From Neisseriaceae bacterium ESL0693 (GTDB lineage Bacteria; Pseudomonadota; Gammaproteobacteria; Burkholderiales; Neisseriaceae): 32,520 nucleotides of DNA. A program made the translations under genes and the position numbers. The stretch spans positions 1 to 32,520 of the forward strand of contig JAQTIE010000014.1 of NCBI GenBank assembly GCA_029433475.1. Direction: 5' to 3'. Below the pieces are notes generated by a model. The model had not been told where the DNA came from. It searched no databases and was given only the letters and a program-made list of their open reading frames with translations. Shown here in pieces: positions 24,830-31,243 of the stretch (positions are counted from its first letter, which is position 1; each line of letters opens with the position of its first letter).

Positions 24830-25780
24830 ATGCTACATCAATTCGACGAGCTAGAAGACAAGCTAAAAGAACGGCGTACAGTTGTTAATAAAGTATCCGA
24901 CAAAGTGGCAGAATTGGCCGCAAAAAAACAGAATAAATCAAATTCTGCCTGTCATGATCTAGCAGAGCAAGTCAGTCAGGCAAAGCAAGCTGCTTTGCTT
25001 AAACAGACTAAGCAACAAATCAAAGATAATCAGTTATCACTATTTGATATTGCGCCTTGGTCAGACACTATGCGTGCCCTGCCAAATGACTATGCGCGCT
25101 CAGCTCTTTTCACCACTCGTAATAAGCGTGTGCCACGTGAAGCCCTACAAAGTGAAGAAATCTTTCACGTCAACAAAGATGTATCGATCACATATACAGG
25201 TGTTGAGCTACGTGCTGAAGATGACGAACTGGTCTGGCAACAGGTTCTTGAGTATGCTAAGCGGACTCCATTAGGTGAACCAGTCTCATTTACGTTCTAT
25301 GAGCTTTGCCAAGACTTGGACTGGTCGATCAACAGCCGCTACTACTCAAAGGCAGAAGAGTGTCTTAGCCGTTTGCAAGCATCCGCAATGCAATTTACAT
25401 CAAAGCGTATCGGAAGGCTTGAATCACTGTCCTTAATTCGTCGCTTTCGCGTTTTAAATCGAGGTACACGTAATTCACGTTGCCAAGTTGAGATAGATGA
25501 AGAAATGGTTGTTCTGTTTGCTGGTGAACATTATAGCAAATTCATCTGGGAAAAGTACCGTAAATTGACGCCCACAGCTAGGCGAATGTTTGATTACTTT
25601 GCTTCTCATCAAGAACCGTTCCCAATGAAGCTAGAAACTTTTCGACTCATGTGTGGCTCACAGTCGGCTCGACCAAAAAAGTGGCGAGAACAGGTCAATG
25701 AGGCATGTGAGGAACTCTGTAAAAGTGGTTTAGTCGAACATGCATGGGTTAACAAGGACTTTGTGCATTGTAAGCGGTAA
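24830..25780 (+). CDS. trfA: TrfA, replication initiator
   Basis: This 316-residue IncP-1 initiator binds the iterons at oriV and helps load host DnaB helicase. The body from NQLSLFDIAPW to the end (VEHAWVNKDFVHCKR) closely follows RK2 TrfA as I recall it. QLSLF (residues 68-72) fits the sliding-clamp-binding motif described in TrfA. The two winged-helix domains follow, at about 110-310. RK2 makes 382- and 285-residue forms from two starts; here the N-terminal extension is intermediate and Lys/Gln-rich, and no well-supported second start was seen. The ATG follows AAAGGA. The protein marks the plasmid as IncP-1. Confidence 0.97.
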   Translation: MLHQFDELEDKLKERRTVVNKVSDKVAELAAKKQNKSNSACHDLAEQVSQAKQAALLKQTKQQIKDNQLSLFDIAPWSDTMRALPNDYARSALFTTRNKRVPREALQSEEIFHVNKDVSITYTGVELRAEDDELVWQQVLEYAKRTPLGEPVSFTFYELCQDLDWSINSRYYSKAEECLSRLQASAMQFTSKRIGRLESLSLIRRFRVLNRGTRNSRCQVEIDEEMVVLFAGEHYSKFIWEKYRKLTPTARRMFDYFASHQEPFPMKLETFRLMCGSQSARPKKWREQVNEACEELCKSGLVEHAWVNKDFVHCKR

Positions 25781-25845
25781 TTCATAAAAAGATCAGTTCT
25801 ACTCCAGAAACATGTGGATTGTTTGAGGGTAACTTCTATAGGTAC

Positions 25846-26133
25846 TGATCCTTGAGGGGCGCATGTTGACACTTGGGGGGCCTACCATACCGGCGGGATA
25901 TTGATATATGAGGGGCAATCGAGGATTTTAGCCTAATCTAAGACTTCCTAAGTATTTATTTTTGTCGTATTTAAGCGGATTATTCACAAAATTTGTGGAT
26001 AACCTTGTTAATAAGTGCACTTTTGTACTAACATTTGAAGGGCACACATATTAATACTTGAAGGGCGAGGTTAATAACACTTGAAGGGCAATATACTAAC
26101 ACTTGAGGGGCAATATACTAACACTTGAAGGGC
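25846..26133 (+). repeat. oriV: oriV iterons: three plus five copies
   Basis: Eight direct copies of a 15-base core (consensus TRACACTTGARGGGC) fit the IncP-1 TrfA-binding iteron. A loose group lies at 25846-25860, 25867-25881 and 25902-25916. A regular group of five starts at 26029, 26052, 26075, 26097 and 26119, so spacing is 22-23 bases, two helical turns. RK2 also has a group of five regular iterons and a separate group of three. The three upstream copies are more diverged and may act in copy control. Confidence 0.93.
25980..26002. promoter_or_regulatory. DnaA boxes in oriV
   Basis: A perfect DnaA box TTATCCACA lies on the minus strand at 25994-26002, and a one-mismatch box TTATTCACA on the plus strand at 25980-25988. 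They form an inverted pair between the two iteron groups, as in RK2 oriV, where DnaA boxes precede the five-iteron cluster. Confidence 0.88.
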
Positions 26134-26238
26134 AAGGTGAAAAAAAATTCTTTTTATTATCATGCTGTTATGTTAATTTTTTAGACTCTCTAACCGGTTT
26201 TTAACGCCTTTTTAACACATAATAACTAGTTTTTTAAC
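26134..26238. other. AT-rich unwinding region of oriV with phased repeats
   Basis: This AT-rich stretch directly follows the fifth iteron. It holds TTTTTAAC at 26198-26205, 26209-26216 and 26231-26238, and weaker copies at 26187-26194 (TCTCTAAC) and 26219-26226 (ATAATAAC). The spacing is about 11 bases, one helical turn. RK2 oriV has four 13-mer AT-rich repeats here, where the duplex opens first. No gene is present. Confidence 0.85.
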
Positions 26239-26629
26239 CTCACCGACAAAAAACGTTCACCGCGAGAACCCGTCGCCGAAGGGGGATACCCCCTTCTCAA
26301 ACCCACCCGGCCGCTATGCGTCCTCCCATCCCCCAGGGACAAGCCCCTCGAACGTTGCACGTTCTCACCCCAAAAGGAAGCGCTTCGCGCTAAATTTAAT
26401 TTAAATCAGGTACAAGCGCCTAAACCCTCATTTTGTTCTCTTACGCTGCGCTATGCCCAAAGGGGCGCGCCCCTCTGGACTCCCAAATCCTATAACTAAA
26501 AAACTAAACATCACACACAAATCAAAATTCCATGCAAGTTAAAAAAACCAAATGGATTACGCCAAGAGAGAGAGAAGGGGCAATTCTAGCCAAAAAATAA
26601 CGCCCCTCAAGTATTAAATTTAAATAAAA
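26239..26629. other. Gene-free GC-rich stretch beside oriV
   Basis: No coding gene was found. The first part is notably GC-rich against its surroundings and holds hairpins: GAAGGGGG/CCCCCTTC (26278-26296, three-base loop), GAACGT/ACGTTC (26350-26364), and the 14-base palindrome AGGGGCGCGCCCCT (26461-26474). IncP-1 oriV also has a GC-rich part beyond its AT-rich region. The last 100 bases return to AT-rich DNA with one inverted iteron and the end of the toxin gene. The hairpins could be single-strand initiation sites, but that is conjecture. Confidence 0.6.
26602..26616 (-). repeat. Isolated inverted iteron
   Basis: On the minus strand TAATACTTGAGGGGC matches the oriV iteron core. It lies about 470 bases from the five-iteron cluster and in the opposite direction, just past the toxin gene's end. 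RK2 has a similar lone inverted iteron outside its minimal origin, thought to take part in TrfA-mediated pairing of origins. Confidence 0.85.
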
Positions 26630-26962
26630 TTATTGGAATAAAGCTGAAACTGTAGCTAGGACTTCATCAAGGATTGATAACGGTAACGTCTCTACTTTAC
26701 GAGCATTACGAGCTGATAAATCAATTACTCTAGGTTGATCGCAACGAATAACCCCTGTTGTTTTAATTCCAGATCCACAAATTGGCACCGCAAAACCTAC
26801 ACGCCGTGAAAAACCACCACCATTAGTAATAGGTAGGATTACAGGACATTGTGTAAGAATATTGAATGCTTCTGTAGTTACGATCAATACTGGTCGATGG
26901 CCACGCTGTTCATGACCGGATGTCGGCTCAAGATCGACAAGATAAATATCACCACGTTTCAT
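26630..26962 (-). CDS. MazF/PemK-type toxin (mRNA endonuclease)
   Basis: This 110-residue toxin of the MazF/PemK/ChpB family starts MKRGDIYLVDLEPTSGHEQRGHRPVLIVTTEAFN. The conserved GDIY, GHEQ.G.RPVLIV and the CDQPR motif (about residues 91-95) are present. The family cuts single-stranded mRNA at short sequence motifs and arrests growth when its antitoxin decays, so it retains the plasmid. It overlaps the antitoxin stop by one base (TAATG). It fills a slot between oriV and korC where RK2 has klc genes. Cleavage specificity cannot be told. Confidence 0.92.
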   Translation of the reverse strand: MKRGDIYLVDLEPTSGHEQRGHRPVLIVTTEAFNILTQCPVILPITNGGGFSRRVGFAVPICGSGIKTTGVIRCDQPRVIDLSARNARKVETLPLSILDEVLATVSALFQ

Positions 26963-27225
26963 TAAATAAGCTCTTTTCCGACTGCGGGAACATCAACCCA
27001 TTCACGCTCTTCCGTTGGAAGCGGATACGCACCAGATGCTTCTGCTTCTGCTAACAATTCAGCTAGGGCGTAGCGCGGGCTTGGTTTTGGATCGACTACT
27101 AAACGGCCATTGTTAACTGAGACACCGACTGTGGCCCCAACCTGCAAATGCAACAGGTCGAGAATTGCTGGAGGTACAGCTAACATGACTGAACCTCCGA
27201 CTTTGCGTAGATTAGTTGTGTGCAT
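26962..27225 (-). CDS. MazE/PemI-like antitoxin (AbrB fold)
   Basis: This 87-residue antitoxin has an N-terminal AbrB/MazE swapped-hairpin DNA-binding domain (LRKVGGSVMLAVPPAILDLLHLQVGATVGVSVNNGRLVV, about 6-44). Its acidic, proline-containing tail (about 50-87) should bind the toxin. It is the first gene of a two-gene operon with a good promoter and a palindrome over its -10 box, which suggests self-repression by the antitoxin-toxin complex. Confidence 0.9.
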   Translation of the reverse strand: MHTTNLRKVGGSVMLAVPPAILDLLHLQVGATVGVSVNNGRLVVDPKPSPRYALAELLAEAEASGAYPLPTEEREWVDVPAVGKELI

Positions 27226-27245
27226 AAAATTATTCCTGTTATCCT

Positions 27246-27288
27246 AAAAGTTATATTTTAATATAACTTTTTTTGTGTAAATTTGCAA
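27246..27288 (-). promoter_or_regulatory. Toxin-antitoxin promoter and operator
   Basis: On the minus strand -35 TTGCAA (27288-27283), a 17-base spacer and -10 TATATT (27265-27260) make a good promoter for the antitoxin-toxin operon. An 11-base inverted repeat AAAAGTTATAT/ATATAACTTTT (27246-27256 and 27261-27271) covers the -10 box, as expected for an autoregulatory operator. Confidence 0.82.
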
Positions 27289-27295
27289 GTTGAAT

Positions 27296-27308
27296 TTTAG
27301 CTGCTAAA
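27296..27308. promoter_or_regulatory. KorB operator upstream of korC
   Basis: TTTAGCTGCTAAA fits the KorB operator except for the central base. It lies between the divergent promoters of the toxin-antitoxin operon and korC, 18 bases upstream of the korC -35 box and close behind the antitoxin -35. KorB bound here could act on both. Confidence 0.82.
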
Positions 27309-27325
27309 AAATATTAATAAAATAC

Positions 27326-27355
27326 TTGATATATTAGGGCAATTTGCCCTAATAT
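27326..27355 (+). promoter_or_regulatory. korC promoter with perfect KorC operator
   Basis: The -35 TTGATA (27326-27331) and -10 TAATAT (27350-27355) are 18 bases apart. TAGGGCAATTTGCCCTA (27335-27351) fills the spacer and resembles the known RK2 KorC operator, TAGGGCATAATGCCCTA. It is part of a 25-base palindrome (27331-27355) with perfect 12-base arms about one base. KorC should therefore repress its own gene. Confidence 0.88.
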
Positions 27356-27402
27356 ATAGTATATAGATTTGTAAAATATCAATTTTCAGGAGGAAACAAA
27401 GC

Positions 27403-27657
27403 ATGATAGAAGCAAATATTAAATTAGAATGTCTTCGCCCTGCTGCACGTTGGCAGCATCCTTCGGGAGAGGAAGTTAGAGAAGTGTTACGATTGGCAGG
27501 ATTTACCGGCATAGCAGCGGCAAAGGTATTGGGGCTGGGAGCTAAGGGAGATCGTACTGTACGCCGTTGGATTGGAGAAGAAACTGCTATTCCTTATGCT
27601 GCTTGGGCATTGTTGTGTGAATTCGCAGGACTAGGAATGATTTGGAGAGAAATTTGA
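27403..27657 (+). CDS. korC: KorC, transcriptional repressor
   Basis: This 84-residue helix-turn-helix protein fits RK2 KorC (85 residues). It has HPSGEEVREVLRLAGFTGIAAAKVLGLGAKGDRTVRRWIGEE as its DNA-binding part (about 24-66), then PYAAWALLCEFAGLG. The sequence, the AGGAGG site at 27390-27395, the KorC-type operator just upstream and its place before kleE and korA all agree. In RK2 KorC represses klcA, kleA and kleC. Here the recognisable targets are korC itself and the kleE-like gene. Confidence 0.88.
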   Translation: MIEANIKLECLRPAARWQHPSGEEVREVLRLAGFTGIAAAKVLGLGAKGDRTVRRWIGEETAIPYAAWALLCEFAGLGMIWREI

Positions 27658-27716
27658 GAGCTAAGTAAAAAATTTTGCTATTAGATTAAACCTAAAATAT
27701 GTTTACATAATACTTA

Positions 27717-27760
27717 GTTTAGCTAAAACATTTGACAACTAGGACAATTCATCCTATTTT
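27717..27760 (+). promoter_or_regulatory. kleE promoter with KorA and KorC operators
   Basis: The -35 TTGACA (27732-27737) is perfect and -10 TATTTT (27755-27760) lies 17 bases on. GTTTAGCTAAAA (27717-27728) is a one-mismatch KorA operator just upstream. TAGGACAATTCATCCTA (27740-27756) matches the korC operator at 13 of 17 bases and fills the spacer. In RK2 the kle promoters are likewise under KorA and KorC control. Confidence 0.85.
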
Positions 27761-27788
27761 TTATATATAAAGGGTAGGAGGACAAACT

Positions 27789-28085
27789 ATGTCGAACTCC
27801 ATTAATAAAATATTTAAGATTTTTAAGAATAAGCAACTGTCGGTTTTAACTACCAAGAAAAAAATGTTTTTGGGTAGTGTGTTGCGTTTTGTCCAGATTA
27901 CTGTTGTCTTGATCTGGCCGATACTAAAGTGGATAGTTTCTATTGAAGTTTTTTTCCAGTTTATTCGTATGATTTATCACTGGAATACGCCTGATATATA
28001 TGCAGGATGGGTGTTTCTCTTACACTTCTCTATATTAATTTTCCTCACTTATTTTGTGTCGACCTACGAACCAAAAGGGCTTTGA
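27789..28085 (+). CDS. kleE: KleE-like membrane protein
   Basis: This 98-residue protein has a basic N terminus, then two or three membrane segments (about residues 32-55 and 70-92), with RMIYHWNTPDIYAGWVFLLHF between and a YEPKGL ending. This is like the KleE stable-inheritance protein of IncP-1 plasmids, and the place directly before korA agrees. The role of KleE is not known beyond stable maintenance. The name rests on recalled similarity. Other kle genes (kleA-D, kleF) are not seen. Confidence 0.7.
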   Translation: MSNSINKIFKIFKNKQLSVLTTKKKMFLGSVLRFVQITVVLIWPILKWIVSIEVFFQFIRMIYHWNTPDIYAGWVFLLHFSILIFLTYFVSTYEPKGL

Positions 28086-28129
28086 TATATGAAAATAATA
28101 GTTTAAGAGAGAATTTCTCATACGAATAT

Positions 28130-28158
28130 TTTAGCCGCTTAATAAAGTTTAGCTAAAT
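28130..28158 (+). promoter_or_regulatory. korA promoter region with KorB and KorA operators
   Basis: TTTAGCCGCTTAA (28130-28142) matches the KorB operator at 12 of 13 bases and GTTTAGCTAAAT (28147-28158) the KorA operator at 11 of 12. The pair precedes korA-incC-korB, so the operon should be autoregulated by both products, as in RK2. The -10 is uncertain; TAAATA or TAAAAT nearby are candidates. Confidence 0.82.
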
Positions 28159-28221
28159 AATTTAAAATGGTTGGAAGCTGATTCTTTCATTTTTTAATAA
28201 CCGAAATGTGGGGTTGATTAA

Positions 28222-28533
28222 GTGTTTTCTAGAAAAAAACGATTAACTGAAACACAATTTCAAGGGGTAATAAAGGGGCTTGAAATCGGCCAGCAGACAA
28301 TTGATATAGCACATGGAGTTTTAGTTGAAGGAAAGCCTCAGGCGGCGTTTGTTGCATCGCTAGGATTGTCGAAAGGCGCAGTATCTCAGGCAGTTAATCG
28401 TGTATGGATGGCCGCAGAAGGAAATCTTCCAGTGGGCTTTGAGAGAGTTGCGGTGATACTACCAGAACATCAAGCATTCATCGTGAAGAAGTGGGCAGAG
28501 GATGCAAAGAAAAAACAGGAGTCAAAAGCATGA
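28222..28533 (+). CDS. korA: KorA, global repressor (TrfB)
   Basis: This 103-residue protein closely matches RP4 KorA (101), with RKKRLTETQFQGVIKGLEIGQQTIDIAHGVLVEGKPQAAF, a helix-turn-helix LGLSKGAVSQAVNRVW (about 48-63), and the C-terminal dimerisation part HQAFIVKKWAEDAKKKQ. KorA represses the trfA, kle, korA and related promoters, often with KorB. The GTG at 28222 adds two residues to the RP4 start and has only a weak ribosome site. The stop overlaps the incC ATG. Confidence 0.96.
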   Translation: MFSRKKRLTETQFQGVIKGLEIGQQTIDIAHGVLVEGKPQAAFVASLGLSKGAVSQAVNRVWMAAEGNLPVGFERVAVILPEHQAFIVKKWAEDAKKKQESKA

Positions 28534-29294
28534 AAACACTGGTCACAACGATTCAGAAAGGTGGTCAAGGCAAAACATTTGCAACGTGTCACCTCGCATT
28601 TGACTTTCAAGAACGCGGCCTGCGTGTGGCTGTGATTGACCTAGATACCCAAGGTAATGCCAGTTGGACGCTGGCTGAGCATGATTCTGGATACCAAGCC
28701 AGTCGGATGTTTACTGCAAACACTGACGAACTACGAGGTTGGTTTACTAACAAAAAAGATGATGGTATTGCGCTAATTGCAGCAGATGCTAGTTTGGCAA
28801 ACCTGGACAAAATGCATTTAGGAAAAGCAGCTGGCGCCCTGCGGGTCAGTATCGAGGTACTTAGCGAGTTCTTTGATGTATGCTTGATTGATACTGCTCC
28901 TTCTCTTGGCGTTGCCATGACAGCTGCTGTGTTGGCCGCTGACTATATGTTGTCACCGATTGAGATGGAAGCCTATAGCTTGCAAGGTATGAAAAAGATG
29001 GTTGCAGTTATCAGTAACCTTAGAAAACAAAATCCAAAGCTGAAATTCTTGGGTATGCTACCCAATAAGGTAGATGCTCGTAAACCGCGTCATGTTGTCA
29101 ATTTAGCTGCATTGCAGCAGGCATATCCAAAGCTTGTGGTGCCGTTCAGCGTGGGAGCACGTGATAGCATTGCACAGGCTCTTGGTGAGCAGATACCTGT
29201 ATGGAAGATTAAGAAAACAGCAGCACGTAAAGCCTCTCAGGAAGTGCGAGAATTAGCTGATTATGTATTTAATAGAATGGAGATTTTACAATGA
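28530..29294 (+). CDS. incC: IncC, ParA-type partition ATPase
   Basis: The start is ATG 28530, overlapping the korA stop (ATGA), giving 254 residues like RK2 IncC2 (259). Walker A is KGGQGKT (residues 11-17), with Gln where the usual motif has Val, and VAVIDLDTQGNAS follows. It works with KorB for partition and strengthens KorB repression. RK2 also makes a longer form, IncC1, from a start inside korA; here the frame opens only 13 codons further upstream (GTG 28491), so a long form is missing. It overlaps korB by four bases. Confidence 0.94.
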   Translation: MKTLVTTIQKGGQGKTFATCHLAFDFQERGLRVAVIDLDTQGNASWTLAEHDSGYQASRMFTANTDELRGWFTNKKDDGIALIAADASLANLDKMHLGKAAGALRVSIEVLSEFFDVCLIDTAPSLGVAMTAAVLAADYMLSPIEMEAYSLQGMKKMVAVISNLRKQNPKLKFLGMLPNKVDARKPRHVVNLAALQQAYPKLVVPFSVGARDSIAQALGEQIPVWKIKKTAARKASQEVRELADYVFNRMEILQ

Positions 29295-30328
29295 CTTCCA
29301 TGCTAATCAAGAAGGTTGCCAATGTGGGTAGTATGGACATGTTGGACAGTTTGGGTGATCTTTCTGAGTTGTTAAATGAACCCATGATTGTAAATAATAA
29401 TGTTACAGGGCCACAAGAATTGTCAATGGAACTAATTGACGAAGATCCAAATCAACCTCGAAAGGCAAATAATCCTGGCTTTTCACCGAAGTCTATTGCT
29501 GAGATTGGTCAGACGATTAAGGATCGTGGCGTGAAATCACCTATTAGCGTACGAGAGAATCCAAATGCACCAGGTCGATATCTTATCAATCATGGCGCTC
29601 GTCGCTTCCGTGGATCAAAGTGGGCAGAAAAAAAGACTATTCCAGGATTTATTGACAATAACTATAACGATGACGATCAAGTTATTGAAAACTTACAACG
29701 TAATGAATTAACTGCTCGTGAAATTGCCGATTATATTGGTCGTGAATTGGCTAAAGGAAGGAAAAAAGGTGAAATCGCAAAAGCGATCGGAAAGTCTGGA
29801 GCTTTCATCACTCAACACGTTACGCTACTGGACTTGCCGGAATCGATTGCTGAGGCGTTCAATAGCGGTAGGGCTAAGGACGTTACTGTTATCAACGAAT
29901 TAGTGACAGCTTACAAGAAGAACCCAGATGAAGTAGAGGTGTGGCTGACAGATGATAGTCAAGAGTTGACACGTGGATCAGTCAAGCTACTGCGCGAATA
30001 TTTGGATGATAAGCAAAGTCAGATCGATGATTGTGATGATGTTCCTGATCCTGATCCTGATCCTGATCTAGGCGATATATTACTTGGCCAGATCGATAAT
30101 GATGAAGATGGTACTGAGGCTGTAAAGAAAAAAGAATCGAAGGATCACAGTCTAGACAAGCTGAAAAAGGCAGTTGTTCTAGTTGAGTATGGTGGTCGTT
30201 CAGCTCGTCTTATTCTAAATCGCCGTCCATCCGCAAAGGGTTATGGATGGTTGAAGTATGAAGATGATGGCCAAGAGTTTGAAGTTAACCTTGTAAAGGT
30301 ACAATTAATAGCTCTACTGGAAGGCTAG
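29291..30328 (+). CDS. korB: KorB, ParB-type partition protein and repressor
   Basis: This 345-residue protein matches RP4 KorB (358). The ParB N-terminal domain includes ARRFRGSKWAEKKTIPGFI (about 98-116), and the helix-turn-helix region KGEIAKAIGKSGAFITQHVTLLDLP lies about 158-182. The linker has a repeat VPDPDPDPDLGD from four CCTGAT units (30044-30067). The C-terminal dimer domain ends VNLVKVQLIALLEG. KorB binds TTTAGCSGCTAAA, several copies of which lie around this plasmid, and acts in both partition and silencing. Confidence 0.96.
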   Translation: MTSMLIKKVANVGSMDMLDSLGDLSELLNEPMIVNNNVTGPQELSMELIDEDPNQPRKANNPGFSPKSIAEIGQTIKDRGVKSPISVRENPNAPGRYLINHGARRFRGSKWAEKKTIPGFIDNNYNDDDQVIENLQRNELTAREIADYIGRELAKGRKKGEIAKAIGKSGAFITQHVTLLDLPESIAEAFNSGRAKDVTVINELVTAYKKNPDEVEVWLTDDSQELTRGSVKLLREYLDDKQSQIDDCDDVPDPDPDPDLGDILLGQIDNDEDGTEAVKKKESKDHSLDKLKKAVVLVEYGGRSARLILNRRPSAKGYGWLKYEDDGQEFEVNLVKVQLIALLEG

Positions 30329-30423
30329 CCTGCTAGGCTCCCATATATCTTATTGTAGTTTTTAATTTTGGGATAGGAGGATCAACATTTTATTTTTAAC
30401 CAGCAGTACCACGGGAGTATTTA

Positions 30424-30771
30424 ATGAAAAAGCGCCTATTAGTCATGAACGGACAACGCATTGTTCAGACTGAGAAAGCAGGTGAGTGGACAAATAATAA
30501 GGTGGATAAAGCCAGAACACTAAAACCTGGTATTTATAATTTGTACCTGGCAAAGGAAGTTGATAAAGCCCAAAGTTATGAAGGACTGATAGTTCACTCG
30601 GACAGTAAAAATGTGTATCAGCAAATTGGTAAAAATTTTGTCATGCATGAAAAACAAAACTTCGATAAATTACCTGATATAGGGGTATTAAAGAGTATTA
30701 GTTACGACGCCCAAGGTAAGGCCGTAGTATCTGCGGTCAGTCTTAATCTTAGCCGAGGGCGGTCACGATAA
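30424..30771 (+). CDS. kfrB: KfrB-like protein
   Basis: This 115-residue protein fits the KfrB family of IncP-1 plasmids, with MKKRLLVMNGQRIVQTEKAG at the start, TLKPGIYNLYLAKEVDKAQSYEGLIVHSDSKNVYQQ in the middle and LSRGRSR at the end. The C terminus of TraI here has a related ending. KfrB is linked to stable inheritance, with KfrA and KfrC, in R751. Neither kfrA nor kfrC nor korF/korG is seen here, so it stands alone after korB. Confidence 0.82.
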   Translation: MKKRLLVMNGQRIVQTEKAGEWTNNKVDKARTLKPGIYNLYLAKEVDKAQSYEGLIVHSDSKNVYQQIGKNFVMHEKQNFDKLPDIGVLKSISYDAQGKAVVSAVSLNLSRGRSR

Positions 30772-30773
30772 AT

Positions 30774-30786
30774 TTTAGCGGCTAAA
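30774..30786. promoter_or_regulatory. KorB operator between convergent genes
   Basis: TTTAGCGGCTAAA is a perfect KorB operator lying two bases past the kfrB stop and 13 bases before the end of traM, which runs the other way. No promoter can be here, so a role as a partition site or spreading block is more likely than local repression. Confidence 0.85.
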
Positions 30787-30799
30787 TATTTGCTTGGCT

Positions 30800-31243
30800 C
30801 TACATTGTTGAAGCCCATAAAGCTATGGCAGCAGCTAGGACGGCAAGTCCAGCTGCTGCCATATTCAACATTGATACACGGCGCGCTTCTTGAATTGAGC
30901 TAACCAATTTTGCTGTGCTGGCATCAAATTCACGCTTTACTGCTTCCGCCACTAATTTCCCAGCTTCTTTCATTTCTTGCGACATTACTTCTTTTGATGT
31001 TACTAAGGCTGCGTTAAGTATTCTATCGGCCTTTTTCTTTGAATCTTCACTCCATCGGTGTGCAGTCTCTTCCAGTTCCGATTTGAAGCTTTCTAAAATT
31101 TCTTGCTGGGCAGTTTGGCTATCTAGCATCAAACGATCATTAATTGTTTGCATTACCAGAATTGGGTCATCACGACTGATAGCTATGCCATGCTTTGCTG
31201 CTATGGCCTTAATGGTTTCTTCAATCTTATCATCACTTGTCAT
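30800..31243 (-). CDS. traM: TraM, transfer protein with a membrane tail
   Basis: This 147-residue protein has the length and place of RP4 TraM (145). Its first 115 residues are mostly helical and charged, likely coiled coil (QQEILESFKSELEETAHRW). One membrane segment ends the chain (about 122-145, SMLNMAAAGLAVLAAAIALWAS), so it is a tail-anchored protein. RP4 traM mutants show lower transfer; the role is unclear. Its start overlaps the traL stop by one base (TAATG). Confidence 0.82.
   Translation of the reverse strand: MTSDDKIEETIKAIAAKHGIAISRDDPILVMQTINDRLMLDSQTAQQEILESFKSELEETAHRWSEDSKKKADRILNAALVTSKEVMSQEMKEAGKLVAEAVKREFDASTAKLVSSIQEARRVSMLNMAAAGLAVLAAAIALWASTM

Noticed and set aside
25924-25936. 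A TTTTAGCCTAAT stretch in oriV like a KorB half-site
   Set aside because: Only the left half matches; the right half is broken.
25846-26133. Regular repeats that could suggest a CRISPR array
   Set aside because: The 15-base unit, 22-23 base period, DnaA boxes and neighbouring trfA identify them as iterons. No cas genes are present.
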